Shown one piece after another: positions 44,574 through 51,997 of a stretch of 53,235 bases of DNA. The stretch lies in IMG/VR virus record IMGVR_UViG_3300008448_013349, positions 1-53,235 of that record; one strand, 5' to 3'. The notes beneath the pieces are model-generated. The model was given only the letters and a program-made list of their open reading frames with translations, was not told the DNA's origin and did no database searches. Within the stretch, counting starts at the first letter, position 1. Every line of letters begins with the position of its first letter. The DNA comes from a virus. Position numbers and translations under genes: made by a program.

Positions 44574-45970
44574 TAATTCATTTTTACATTAATAAATTTA
44601 GTATTTGGATACATACTATCATCAATATTGTCGATAGATAGTGTATTCATAATTTGAATTAATCCATCGTTTTTATAATCAATTTTTTTCTGTTGCATCT
44701 GAGTAACAAATCTTTTTTCATTTCTGGCAGTTGTTTCACCTTTTGCCCATGTACCATTAACAAATCCTTCATCAATGTGTGGTAAACAATAAAATCTACT
44801 TTCTCTACGATACGGAATTACGTTTTCAATAACTTCAATATCTTCTTTTGTAAAAAATACGTTTTGATTTATAAATGCTTGGTTGTTAAAATCGCTTTCT
44901 AAAACCAAATTCTCTCTATTGGTTTCCATATCTTTTATATTACTAAAGAATGTGTTGTATATTTTGATATCAGATATTTTACCTTTATAATACACATTTG
45001 AGTGGTTACAAAAACCAATTAAAAATGGTTTAACCGAATCGTGAGTTCTTAAGTCGTTTCTAACCGGGAACGGTAAATTTTGCTTTACCCCATTCATTTG
45101 ACAAATTAATTCGTCATTAACATAGAAATAAACATTCTTTTCTTCACTATTAAACGTCATTGTAACTTGTGTCCATAATCCTTCAAATCTTTTTGCCCAA
45201 TTATAATGATGCATATTATTTCTATCGAACAGCTGCATAGTAACTGCTCTAGAATTGTTAAAAGACATACCCCATGTCCAACTACCGTCTTTTCTTATTA
45301 GTGGATATTCAACAAATACTCTTTGTTGATCACCAACAAGCCAAATGGGTACCTTATCATTTTGTTGTTCAGCATTAAAGGTGATGGTAATTGTGTGATC
45401 CTTGTGTAAACATGAACTTATTTCTCTATTTGTTGGGAACATTAGATACGAGTTGTTTCCATTGAAATTTGCAACAATTTTATCAGATTGTTTTTTAATA
45501 ACCCTACCTGTGGTTAATCCTTCAAAATAACATCTCCAGAAAAGGTCATCATCTTCTTGTCCCCAATCCCAATAATCATTTGAATAACCATTAGATAATT
45601 CTGCTTGTTCTTTGGTAAAAAGAACAACACCACCAAAGTATTGATCATAACCTAAGTTATAACCATATTTCGATAGCTTTGTGGCGATGTGTATTGGGGT
45701 ATCTGTGGGATATGAATAATCAGCTTCCTCGTGTGGCAACATATCAACATCGTGCCACGCTATGTAATCACAACCATCTTCAAAAGCAATGTGCGCGGCA
45801 ATGTTTTTCATTGCCCCTCGATTAAATAATTTATCATCTACTTGATGACCGACATAAAATGTGTGTTCAATTCCTCTTTCATTTAAGTGTTTAGTTAGAT
45901 GAGGAATTAACCTGTCAATATGATCTTTTCTATTCCGATAGGGAATACAAATTCCTAGTTTGTGTTTCAT
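44573..45970 (-). CDS. GT7 galactosyltransferase-like enzyme with inserted LamG domain (copy A)
   Basis: A 465-aa protein. The N-terminal half reproduces the beta-1,4-galactosyltransferase fold: PYRNRKDH (10-17), FNRG (49-52), DVDM (74-77, metal site), YFGG (111-114), YWDWGQEDDD (133-142). A LamG-like domain then starts with ANFNGNNSYLMFP (~167-365). The GT7 C-terminus resumes with RFYCLPH, ARNEKRF and YKNDGLIQIM, corresponding to the R-M-I-R-H, QRF and SDGLNSL parts of animal enzymes. Cys stands where those have the metal-binding Met; the His is kept. An insertion into the catalytic fold is unusual. It may add galactose or GalNAc to a glycan bound by LamG. Confidence 0.82.
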   Translation of the reverse strand: MKHKLGICIPYRNRKDHIDRLIPHLTKHLNERGIEHTFYVGHQVDDKLFNRGAMKNIAAHIAFEDGCDYIAWHDVDMLPHEEADYSYPTDTPIHIATKLSKYGYNLGYDQYFGGVVLFTKEQAELSNGYSNDYWDWGQEDDDLFWRCYFEGLTTGRVIKKQSDKIVANFNGNNSYLMFPTNREISSCLHKDHTITITFNAEQQNDKVPIWLVGDQQRVFVEYPLIRKDGSWTWGMSFNNSRAVTMQLFDRNNMHHYNWAKRFEGLWTQVTMTFNSEEKNVYFYVNDELICQMNGVKQNLPFPVRNDLRTHDSVKPFLIGFCNHSNVYYKGKISDIKIYNTFFSNIKDMETNRENLVLESDFNNQAFINQNVFFTKEDIEVIENVIPYRRESRFYCLPHIDEGFVNGTWAKGETTARNEKRFVTQMQQKKIDYKNDGLIQIMNTLSIDNIDDSMYPNTKFINVKMN

Positions 45971-47394
45971 ATACCAACATTAACATGTAATATTTTATCT
46001 CTATAAGTTTTACCATGTTCAATAAACTCTAGAGTAGATAATCCATCTGATTTTAATAATTCGTTATTTAAAAAAACTTCATTATGATATCTTAATTGGT
46101 TCCATCTTGTTGCTTGATCCTTCCATTTATTACCTAAAAATCCATTCTCCTCATGTTTTAATGACTTAAAGAGAGATTTTCTTCTATATGGTATCTTAAC
46201 TTCGGTAAACTCATCATATTCTTCATCAATAATTTCGCAATTAACTATCTTACCGTTATTATCATTATTAGTTAAATCGGTCAACTCATAGTTGTCGATA
46301 AAATTTGCATCATAATAAATTTTTAAAGAGTCTTTGGATTTATATTTTCCAAATGATTTATTTAAATAAAATTTATCATTGTTGGATATTTCCTTAATCT
46401 CATCATCATTTAATATTTCATCATAATATGCAAAAGAATCAATTGTACCTTTAAATAAATTAGGTATTTTTTCCCTATTTGGTTTACCAACACCTAAATA
46501 AAAATTGGGTTCTTTTCTGTAAAAATATAGTTTCTTAAATCTTCCAGTTTGGCCAATTAATTCACCGTCTTGATAGACTTTAATTATGTTTTCGCTTTTA
46601 TCTAAAACGATAACCATATTAGTTTTATAATTTGTTTTTATTGGAGAATTAACAAAGTATGGTGTATTATTAGAGTCAAAGGCACAAAAATTATATCTTG
46701 AAAACGAATTATAACAAATACCAAAATCCCAACCAGGGATGCTAAATGCAGTAAATTCATCAGACTCTTTTGTGTGATCTAATACTAATTTTTCGGGATA
46801 AAAAGAAATAAAAAACGTACCATTGTTATTTAAATCGATGGTGTTTTTACATTCAACATATGAATCAACACCATTAAATTTAAGTGACTTACCTTTTCTA
46901 CCGATATTTTTAATATGTAGTTTATCTAAACCTATTCCACTCACCTTGCATCTTAACAATAAATCGGTATCTTCATATCCCCATCCCCAGTATTTGTTTG
47001 AATAGCCATCTATTTTTTCAAAATCTTCGGTAGTAAACATTGTTACACCACCAAAATATTCCTCAAATATTTCCCTGGTTTTTTCTCCCGGCTCTAAAGT
47101 AAAATTAGTAGCTAGGTGTAATGGTTTATCATAGTATGAGTAGTCAACATCAATTGGTAACATATCGACATCGTGAAACACAACATAATCACATTTTAAT
47201 TTTTGTGCATATTTGAAGCCAATGTTTAGCAACATGCCCCTATTAAACTGTTTTGCGTTATCTTGGTCCACAACGATTATCTCATACTTTATTTCTTTTT
47301 TTTTTAGATAATCGGTCATATGTAATAGAAATTTATCTAAATGATTTTTTCTATTTCTATATGGAACAATAATACCTAACTTATGTTTATCCAT
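45967..47394 (-). CDS. GT7 galactosyltransferase-like enzyme with inserted LamG domain (copy B)
   Basis: A 475-aa protein from the ATG at 47394; a TTG just upstream is less likely. The same architecture as copy A: PYRNRKNH (11-18), FNRG (50-53), DVDM (75-78), YFGG (113-116), YWGWGYEDTD (135-144), closest to animal WGWGGEDDD. LamG starts with LKFNGVDSYVEC (~171-182) and runs to ~365. The GT7 tail resumes with SLKHEENG (His kept, Ser at the metal-Met position), LRYHNEVF and KSDGLSTLEF. The overlap of 4 nt with copy A implies co-translation. Two diverged copies suggest different linkages or acceptors. Confidence 0.84.
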   Translation of the reverse strand: MDKHKLGIIVPYRNRKNHLDKFLLHMTDYLKKKEIKYEIIVVDQDNAKQFNRGMLLNIGFKYAQKLKCDYVVFHDVDMLPIDVDYSYYDKPLHLATNFTLEPGEKTREIFEEYFGGVTMFTTEDFEKIDGYSNKYWGWGYEDTDLLLRCKVSGIGLDKLHIKNIGRKGKSLKFNGVDSYVECKNTIDLNNNGTFFISFYPEKLVLDHTKESDEFTAFSIPGWDFGICYNSFSRYNFCAFDSNNTPYFVNSPIKTNYKTNMVIVLDKSENIIKVYQDGELIGQTGRFKKLYFYRKEPNFYLGVGKPNREKIPNLFKGTIDSFAYYDEILNDDEIKEISNNDKFYLNKSFGKYKSKDSLKIYYDANFIDNYELTDLTNNDNNGKIVNCEIIDEEYDEFTEVKIPYRRKSLFKSLKHEENGFLGNKWKDQATRWNQLRYHNEVFLNNELLKSDGLSTLEFIEHGKTYRDKILHVNVGI

Positions 47395-47590
47395 CAATTG
47401 TTGGGTCTTTTGGTTTTACTGATTTGTGAAATTCATGTAAATAAAACTGAATTCTGTCGCTCCATTCTTGTTTATCGATTTCTTCAAACCAAATAGTTAA
47501 TGCATCTAGCGAATTAGCTATCTTTTCGAGAGCTTTTACTTTTTTTTCTTCTAACTTTAAAAGTTGTTCTTCTTTTTCTGCCTTTGTCAT
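47387..47590 (-). CDS. Small coiled-coil protein
   Basis: A 67-aa charged protein. MTKAEKEEQLLKLEEKKVKA forms an obvious heptad helix, continuing to about residue 40, then EWSDRIQFYLHEFHKS. There is no motif. It is joined to neighbours by 8-nt and 4-nt overlaps. Possibly an adaptor for the glycosyltransferases on either side. Confidence 0.6.
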   Translation of the reverse strand: MTKAEKEEQLLKLEEKKVKALEKIANSLDALTIWFEEIDKQEWSDRIQFYLHEFHKSVKPKDPTIDG

Positions 47591-48438
47591 ATTGATATGA
47601 TTTTTTTTATTAATTTATCCCATTGTCTATATCTTTTGAATTCAGCTTGTCCATCGCTTTTCTCAAACATAAATTCTGGGTTATCTAGATTTATCTTGAA
47701 TCTTGATTTACCTAGTTCTTTATACATTAATCTATATTCTTCAGAGTACGCGTATTCTTGGCTAACACTAGCAACCGCTTTAACTCTATCTATAGAAGTT
47801 TTATCCCACTTAAAATGGTGAACTTGTACATATGAATGTGGATTAATTAATGGGTGATTCCATCCCTGCCATCTCCAGGTTGTTTGGCCATTAATTTTTG
47901 CGTAATGTTGGCCAGCTGTTATTTCAATATAGCCTTTCATTACACAAACTTTATTTGGACAGGCTTTGCTCATCGGGTATCTAAAAAATCCCATGTTAGG
48001 AAATTGTTTAAAAATACTAACGTCATCTTTTAGCTCAGAAAATTCACCGTCTGGGCCTATTCTATCAATAAATCCACCTCTAACTAGATCCCATCCAAAT
48101 TTTTCACAATTACTAATTAATTTTTTTAAATCATCATTTGGATATAGATGAAACTCATCAATATCGGCAATCACCCACCAGTCATTTGGGTTTTTTGATT
48201 TTACCATATTGTACAATGTGGTAACCTTTTCCCAATCAAAAACCCTGTCTTCAATTGTTTTCACAATCTTAACATTTTTGTGATTTTTTATGATTTCTTT
48301 TACTTCTTCAATTAAAGATGGTTGTATAACTGATTGATATACAACGAATTGTATTTCGTCTACATACCGAGAGTAGTGATCAATAAAATGCGGAATTAAA
48401 TTTGTTCCGTGGCCTATAACTGAAAGCGCTCTAATCAT
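47587..48438 (-). CDS. Glycosyltransferase (GT2/GT92-like)
   Basis: A 283-aa protein. The N-terminal MIRALSVIGHGTNLIPHFIDHY and DWEKVTTLYNMV precede WWVIADIDEFHLYP, the DxDE motif of GT92/GT2-type enzymes that act with UDP-sugars. WRWQGWNHPLINPHSYVQVHHFKW supplies the acceptor-side His/Trp part. A soluble enzyme without membrane segments. 4-nt overlaps with both neighbours. Exact sugar unknown. Confidence 0.68.
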   Translation of the reverse strand: MIRALSVIGHGTNLIPHFIDHYSRYVDEIQFVVYQSVIQPSLIEEVKEIIKNHKNVKIVKTIEDRVFDWEKVTTLYNMVKSKNPNDWWVIADIDEFHLYPNDDLKKLISNCEKFGWDLVRGGFIDRIGPDGEFSELKDDVSIFKQFPNMGFFRYPMSKACPNKVCVMKGYIEITAGQHYAKINGQTTWRWQGWNHPLINPHSYVQVHHFKWDKTSIDRVKAVASVSQEYAYSEEYRLMYKELGKSRFKINLDNPEFMFEKSDGQAEFKRYRQWDKLIKKIISI

Positions 48439-49163
48439 TTTTTTCGATTAATAATGGTAATACCACTTGACGATGGTTTATCCATTAATATACGAAAATT
48501 ATGCAAATTAATCAAGTTCCAGTCATTGTTTTTCTCAAGTTCTTTTACTAACCTAGATGGCCCGTCAAATTTGTAGAAGTCTTTCTTAGCGTCTTCGGAA
48601 ACAATTAGTGTTTCTTCATAACTTGAGTCGGTGTCGTGAAGAACTATCACACCGTTATCTGATAAAAGTTTAGAGTAAAGATCAAAATCCTGTTTTACTC
48701 CTTCGTACGAGTGATCCCCATCAATAAATAATAAATCTATTTTAATATCTTGTCTAACAAAAAAATTATAATACGCATCGACTGAAGTCGATTTAATAAG
48801 ACGCGGGTAGAATTTGCTACGAAAGAATGAGGATTCGTTTTCAAGGTCGTTAGGGCCACCAACACCATTACATGCATCGACAAGATAAGTGCTACCAATA
48901 TCCCCCCAATTATAATCATTGTTTCCATCAAATATTTTTTGGTTATATAAATCTATTCTTGCTTGTGTCATGATTCTAGGGATATATCCACCTCCAGAGC
49001 CAATACAAACACAAACTTTAGCTCTCATGTGCTGTATAAGAGAATACACAACAATCCCATCTCCCATATGTAAATCTGTTGCCCCATGTGTCCAGCGATA
49101 AGGTACAGATTCATCATTATTGTTAGTGATGTTCTTTCTAATATATTCATTGTTCGTTATCAT
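48435..49163 (-). CDS. Class I SAM methyltransferase (Methyltransf_24/CmcI-like)
   Basis: A 242-aa protein. KVCVCIGSGGGYIPRIM is motif I, DLLFIDGDHSYEGVKQDFDL is the characteristic metal/SAM-site motif of this family, followed by GVIVLHDTD. Such enzymes methylate oxygen atoms of sugars or small molecules. It is overlapped by 4 nt with glycosyltransferase genes on both sides, so a sugar O-methyltransferase is the natural guess. Confidence 0.78.
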   Translation of the reverse strand: MITNNEYIRKNITNNNDESVPYRWTHGATDLHMGDGIVVYSLIQHMRAKVCVCIGSGGGYIPRIMTQARIDLYNQKIFDGNNDYNWGDIGSTYLVDACNGVGGPNDLENESSFFRSKFYPRLIKSTSVDAYYNFFVRQDIKIDLLFIDGDHSYEGVKQDFDLYSKLLSDNGVIVLHDTDSSYEETLIVSEDAKKDFYKFDGPSRLVKELEKNNDWNLINLHNFRILMDKPSSSGITIINRKK

Positions 49164-49903
49164 TTCATCCAGTCTGGCCAGAATTCTGGTCTCGTATATC
49201 TTCTACTTACACTTACCATTTTATCTTTTAATAAATCGTATAGATCCAAATCTCTATTAATTTCAGTTTCAGATAATTTGGCAGCGATCTGCATTGATAT
49301 CCCTTCTCCGGCGCCGTTTATTTCTTTATTCATGGATAAATCAGAAAACTCTTTTGCCAGCTGTAATTTTTCATAGTGTTGATAAAAAGCATCTTGATTA
49401 AATCCATTTTTATTTATTACTAAAAAATATTCCCATATTGTGGCGAAATCGCCATAATTAGGATATATTTTATTTGCATAAGTATGATAAGAATTCCATT
49501 CGGGGTGATTTGCCATAATTAAATCTTTGACCCAAGCTTTTTTACATTTATGGTTTTCTAATGTATCAGTATGACTTATACCCGGTTTAAATGTATAGTT
49601 TTTTAAGTCTTTAATAAATGAATAATCGGTAATATGTGTATCTGCGTCAATCATGACAACAACATCATGATTTTTCAAAATGTATTTTGGTAAGATCATT
49701 TTATCCGCATACGATTTAAATGATCTATTATATTCTATTGTATGTACAAATGATGGGGTGTATTTTTTTTGGAAATATTCGGGGTTTTCAGTTAATACAT
49801 AACAATGGAAACCGTTTTCTAAAATTTTATTGATTTTTTCTGCGGTCCCCTTGTAGTAATATTCTTCGCCAAAACAAAAAAAACCAAAACCTATGTTATT
49901 CAT
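49160..49903 (-). CDS. Glycosyltransferase (GT6-like)
   Basis: A 247-aa protein. NIGFGFFCFGEEYYYKGT, HCYVLTENPEY, RSFKSYADKMILPKYIL and VVVMIDADTHI (DxD) give a GT-A layout resembling GT6 histo-blood-group-like enzymes. INGAGEGISMQIAAK resembles the acceptor loop and the following His/Glu region. It would add Gal or GalNAc in that family; here donor unknown. It is the first gene of the glycan block after the small proteins. Confidence 0.65.
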   Translation of the reverse strand: MNNIGFGFFCFGEEYYYKGTAEKINKILENGFHCYVLTENPEYFQKKYTPSFVHTIEYNRSFKSYADKMILPKYILKNHDVVVMIDADTHITDYSFIKDLKNYTFKPGISHTDTLENHKCKKAWVKDLIMANHPEWNSYHTYANKIYPNYGDFATIWEYFLVINKNGFNQDAFYQHYEKLQLAKEFSDLSMNKEINGAGEGISMQIAAKLSETEINRDLDLYDLLKDKMVSVSRRYTRPEFWPDWMK

Positions 49904-49922
49904 AGGTAAAATGTAGATAAAA

Positions 49923-50099
49923 TTACTCGGATTGTGTAGAGTTTCTTTCTAATATAATTTCGTTATAAAATTCCTGGGCTGCTAAGTCTGTTTCAAACGT
50001 ATCTTTTTGAGTTTCTCCATTTTCGTCAATATATTCAACAATATAATAACCAGAAAAGTTAGAATTATCTTGATACATGTTAATAAATTGTCTAGCCAT
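49923..50099 (-). CDS. Small hypothetical protein (58 aa)
   Basis: From an ATG at 50099 it encodes MARQFINMYQDNSNFSGYYI and continues to ...ERNSTQSE, with a stop at 49923-49925. It is acidic and soluble, with YIVEYIDENGETQKDTFETD like a small beta-hairpin domain of phage proteins. It overlaps the upstream small gene by 8 nt and ends 19 nt before the GT6-like gene. Confidence 0.5.
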   Translation of the reverse strand: MARQFINMYQDNSNFSGYYIVEYIDENGETQKDTFETDLAAQEFYNEIILERNSTQSE

Positions 50100-50214
50100 T
50101 GTTTACAACGTTTTGTGCTTCTTGTAATGTGTAATATATACCAATAAGATCTGCACCGTCAAGTACAAACCAACACTGAAGTCCGTCTTTATCTATACCC
50201 TCTTCTATTCTCAT
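50092..50214 (-). CDS. Small hypothetical protein (40 aa)
   Basis: From an ATG at 50214 that overlaps the previous stop (ATGA) it encodes MRIEEGIDKDGLQCWFVLDG and ends ...EAQNVVNNG, with a TAG stop at 50092-50094. One Cys, no motif. Continuous 4- and 8-nt overlaps with both neighbours support a real short gene. Confidence 0.5.
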   Translation of the reverse strand: MRIEEGIDKDGLQCWFVLDGADLIGIYYTLQEAQNVVNNG

Positions 50215-50414
50215 ATACTAAAATCGTTTTCAACTTCACTAAATTCACCAAACAATTGTGATAGTTGTGTGATTGTGTCATTTATTGATTCGGGGGTAAC
50301 CATTTGTTCACCCATATAGTTATAATAACGTCCAGTATTAAATACAGTATTGTTACCGTCAGTTATTGTTATTTCGAATTTCTCCTCATCAATTTTTTTT
50401 AATGATATTTTCAT
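50211..50414 (-). CDS. Small hypothetical protein (67 aa)
   Basis: A 67-aa acidic protein: MKISLKKIDEEKFEITITDG, then VFNTGRYYNYMGEQMV and a helical end (ITQLSQLFGEFSEVEN). No recognised domain. It follows the fibrinogen-like gene by an 11-nt gap. Its end overlaps the next start (ATGA). Confidence 0.55.
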   Translation of the reverse strand: MKISLKKIDEEKFEITITDGNNTVFNTGRYYNYMGEQMVTPESINDTITQLSQLFGEFSEVENDFSI

Positions 50415-50425
50415 AATATTATATT

Positions 50426-51196
50426 TTAAACGTCTGTAAAAGATAAAAATATTGCACCATATGGATAATTATCACCACTAGAGCCAGACCAATAAACCGC
50501 GCCACTTTGATCAAAACCAAAATAGTTTCCATCCCAACACGCACCATACCACCAAGGATTATTTGCATAAGAAGTTGAACAGTTTGCACCGTATGCGTCT
50601 TGGTCATTATCATATGTTGTTAACGAATAACCATTTGTTGCATGATACCCATATAGTCCTGGTGTTGATCCTCCTACATCGTTGACAATTCCTCTAGGAT
50701 ATAAAAACGCATATGTGGATGACCAGCCACTAAATTTCCATCTTGATCTCTTACTGTGTGAACCAGATAATCCGGTTGCTGATGATGAAACATATTGACA
50801 AATAGTGTTACCTAGATACGGCCAGTACTGTAATCCAACCCATAGATTAAACCCTAAACTTGAATTATAAGTACCAACAGTATTAATTACAGGATTAGTT
50901 GCATTCGCATATGTTAAACTTCCGACAGCACCAGTTCCTTGTCTGTTTGCAATAACCATTACCCAAGCTCTTGTTGAATCGAAATCAAAATTCACATAAA
51001 ATAAATTAGCACCTAACCCACCTGGATTAAGATAGTACATTCCATTTGTTGAAATTCCTGCATTGAATTTCAAATAGTTAGCTGATGGAGCCGCTTTTTC
51101 TGCTGTAGATCCGTCTAATATCAACGTGTAGTTTGATGTTCCTGAAGAATCAAACGACCTTGTACCTAACTGTGATGAACCGATGTATATTGACAT
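50426..51196 (-). CDS. Fibrinogen-like-domain virion protein
   Basis: A 256-aa protein. NGMYYLNPGGLGANLFYVNFDFDS and WVMVIANR match the start of fibrinogen-related (FReD/intelectin-type) lectin domains. NPWWYGACWDGNYFGF, near the end, matches their conserved C-terminal WWY-C-N..G segment. The N-terminus IGSSQLGTRSF has the short adapter look of fibre-tip proteins. It likely binds carbohydrate as an adhesin. It follows two LamG adhesin candidates. Confidence 0.62.
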   Translation of the reverse strand: MSIYIGSSQLGTRSFDSSGTSNYTLILDGSTAEKAAPSANYLKFNAGISTNGMYYLNPGGLGANLFYVNFDFDSTRAWVMVIANRQGTGAVGSLTYANATNPVINTVGTYNSSLGFNLWVGLQYWPYLGNTICQYVSSSATGLSGSHSKRSRWKFSGWSSTYAFLYPRGIVNDVGGSTPGLYGYHATNGYSLTTYDNDQDAYGANCSTSYANNPWWYGACWDGNYFGFDQSGAVYWSGSSGDNYPYGAIFLSFTDV

Positions 51197-51199
51197 ATC

Positions 51200-51997
51200 T
51201 TATGCGTATAATGTTACCCCCATTTGGTTAAATAGGTTACTATAATAATTATAGACCTCGTTTATTCTTGTTGAATTTAAATCAACGTTCCATACCATAC
51301 ATGAATGTAGATATCCAACCTCCATGATACCGGTATAACCATTACCTATTTTTACTGTTGATGCTTGTAAAATATTAGTGTCACTTCTACTTGTATAATT
51401 TGAAACCCAACCAGATGATGATGTATAATAAAATCCTGTGCTGTGATTTGCGTTTCCTTTAATTGCAATAAAATTCCACTGATTTAATGTATATGTTTTA
51501 GTGTCAGCATAATCATATGTTCCTTCTTGTCCACCAGCTCTATACCAACTCATAGTGTTCGCAACTTCCCAAGTACACGCCAATTCTTGTTGATATGATG
51601 CATAAGATGTCCCAGATTTATCAAATAAATTATGTCTTGCACTATTAGATGGAAACCAATAAATTAAAACTAATGTAAACGCACCTCTTAAATCAACCCT
51701 ATTATTCATTGTTGAGTTAGCAGATTCCCACCAACTTTGACCATTAAACGCTATTGCTGGCACACTATTAACCCACACTTTCGGTGTTGGGGTAGTAGTA
51801 TAGGGTTCTCCACTATTTCTTGAATTGAAACACATGCCATACACTGAATCACACCAAGTAGATGAACTTCCTTGGTAGTTGTTGGCATTTAAATCCATTA
51901 CCAACCCATCTGTAGGAAAATTATAAAAAGATCTAATTTCTCCACCAGAATTGGCACTTGATGCCGGTATACTATTTCCACCTATTATTAAACTCAT
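51200..51997 (-). CDS. LamG-like virion adhesin
   Basis: A 265-aa protein. The N-terminal MSLIIGGNSIPASSANSGG resembles a phage attachment segment. LamG-type strands follow, for example GLVMDLNANNYQ, ALVLIYWFPSN-like and WNFIAIKGNANH. It ends with MEVGYLHSCMVWNVDLNSTRIN and a YNYYSNLFNQ tail helix, typical of LamG proteins in fibre operons (i..v.iYn..Ls..ei...y). The start overlaps the upstream stop by 3 nt or less. Confidence 0.6.
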   Translation of the reverse strand: MSLIIGGNSIPASSANSGGEIRSFYNFPTDGLVMDLNANNYQGSSSTWCDSVYGMCFNSRNSGEPYTTTPTPKVWVNSVPAIAFNGQSWWESANSTMNNRVDLRGAFTLVLIYWFPSNSARHNLFDKSGTSYASYQQELACTWEVANTMSWYRAGGQEGTYDYADTKTYTLNQWNFIAIKGNANHSTGFYYTSSSGWVSNYTSRSDTNILQASTVKIGNGYTGIMEVGYLHSCMVWNVDLNSTRINEVYNYYSNLFNQMGVTLYA

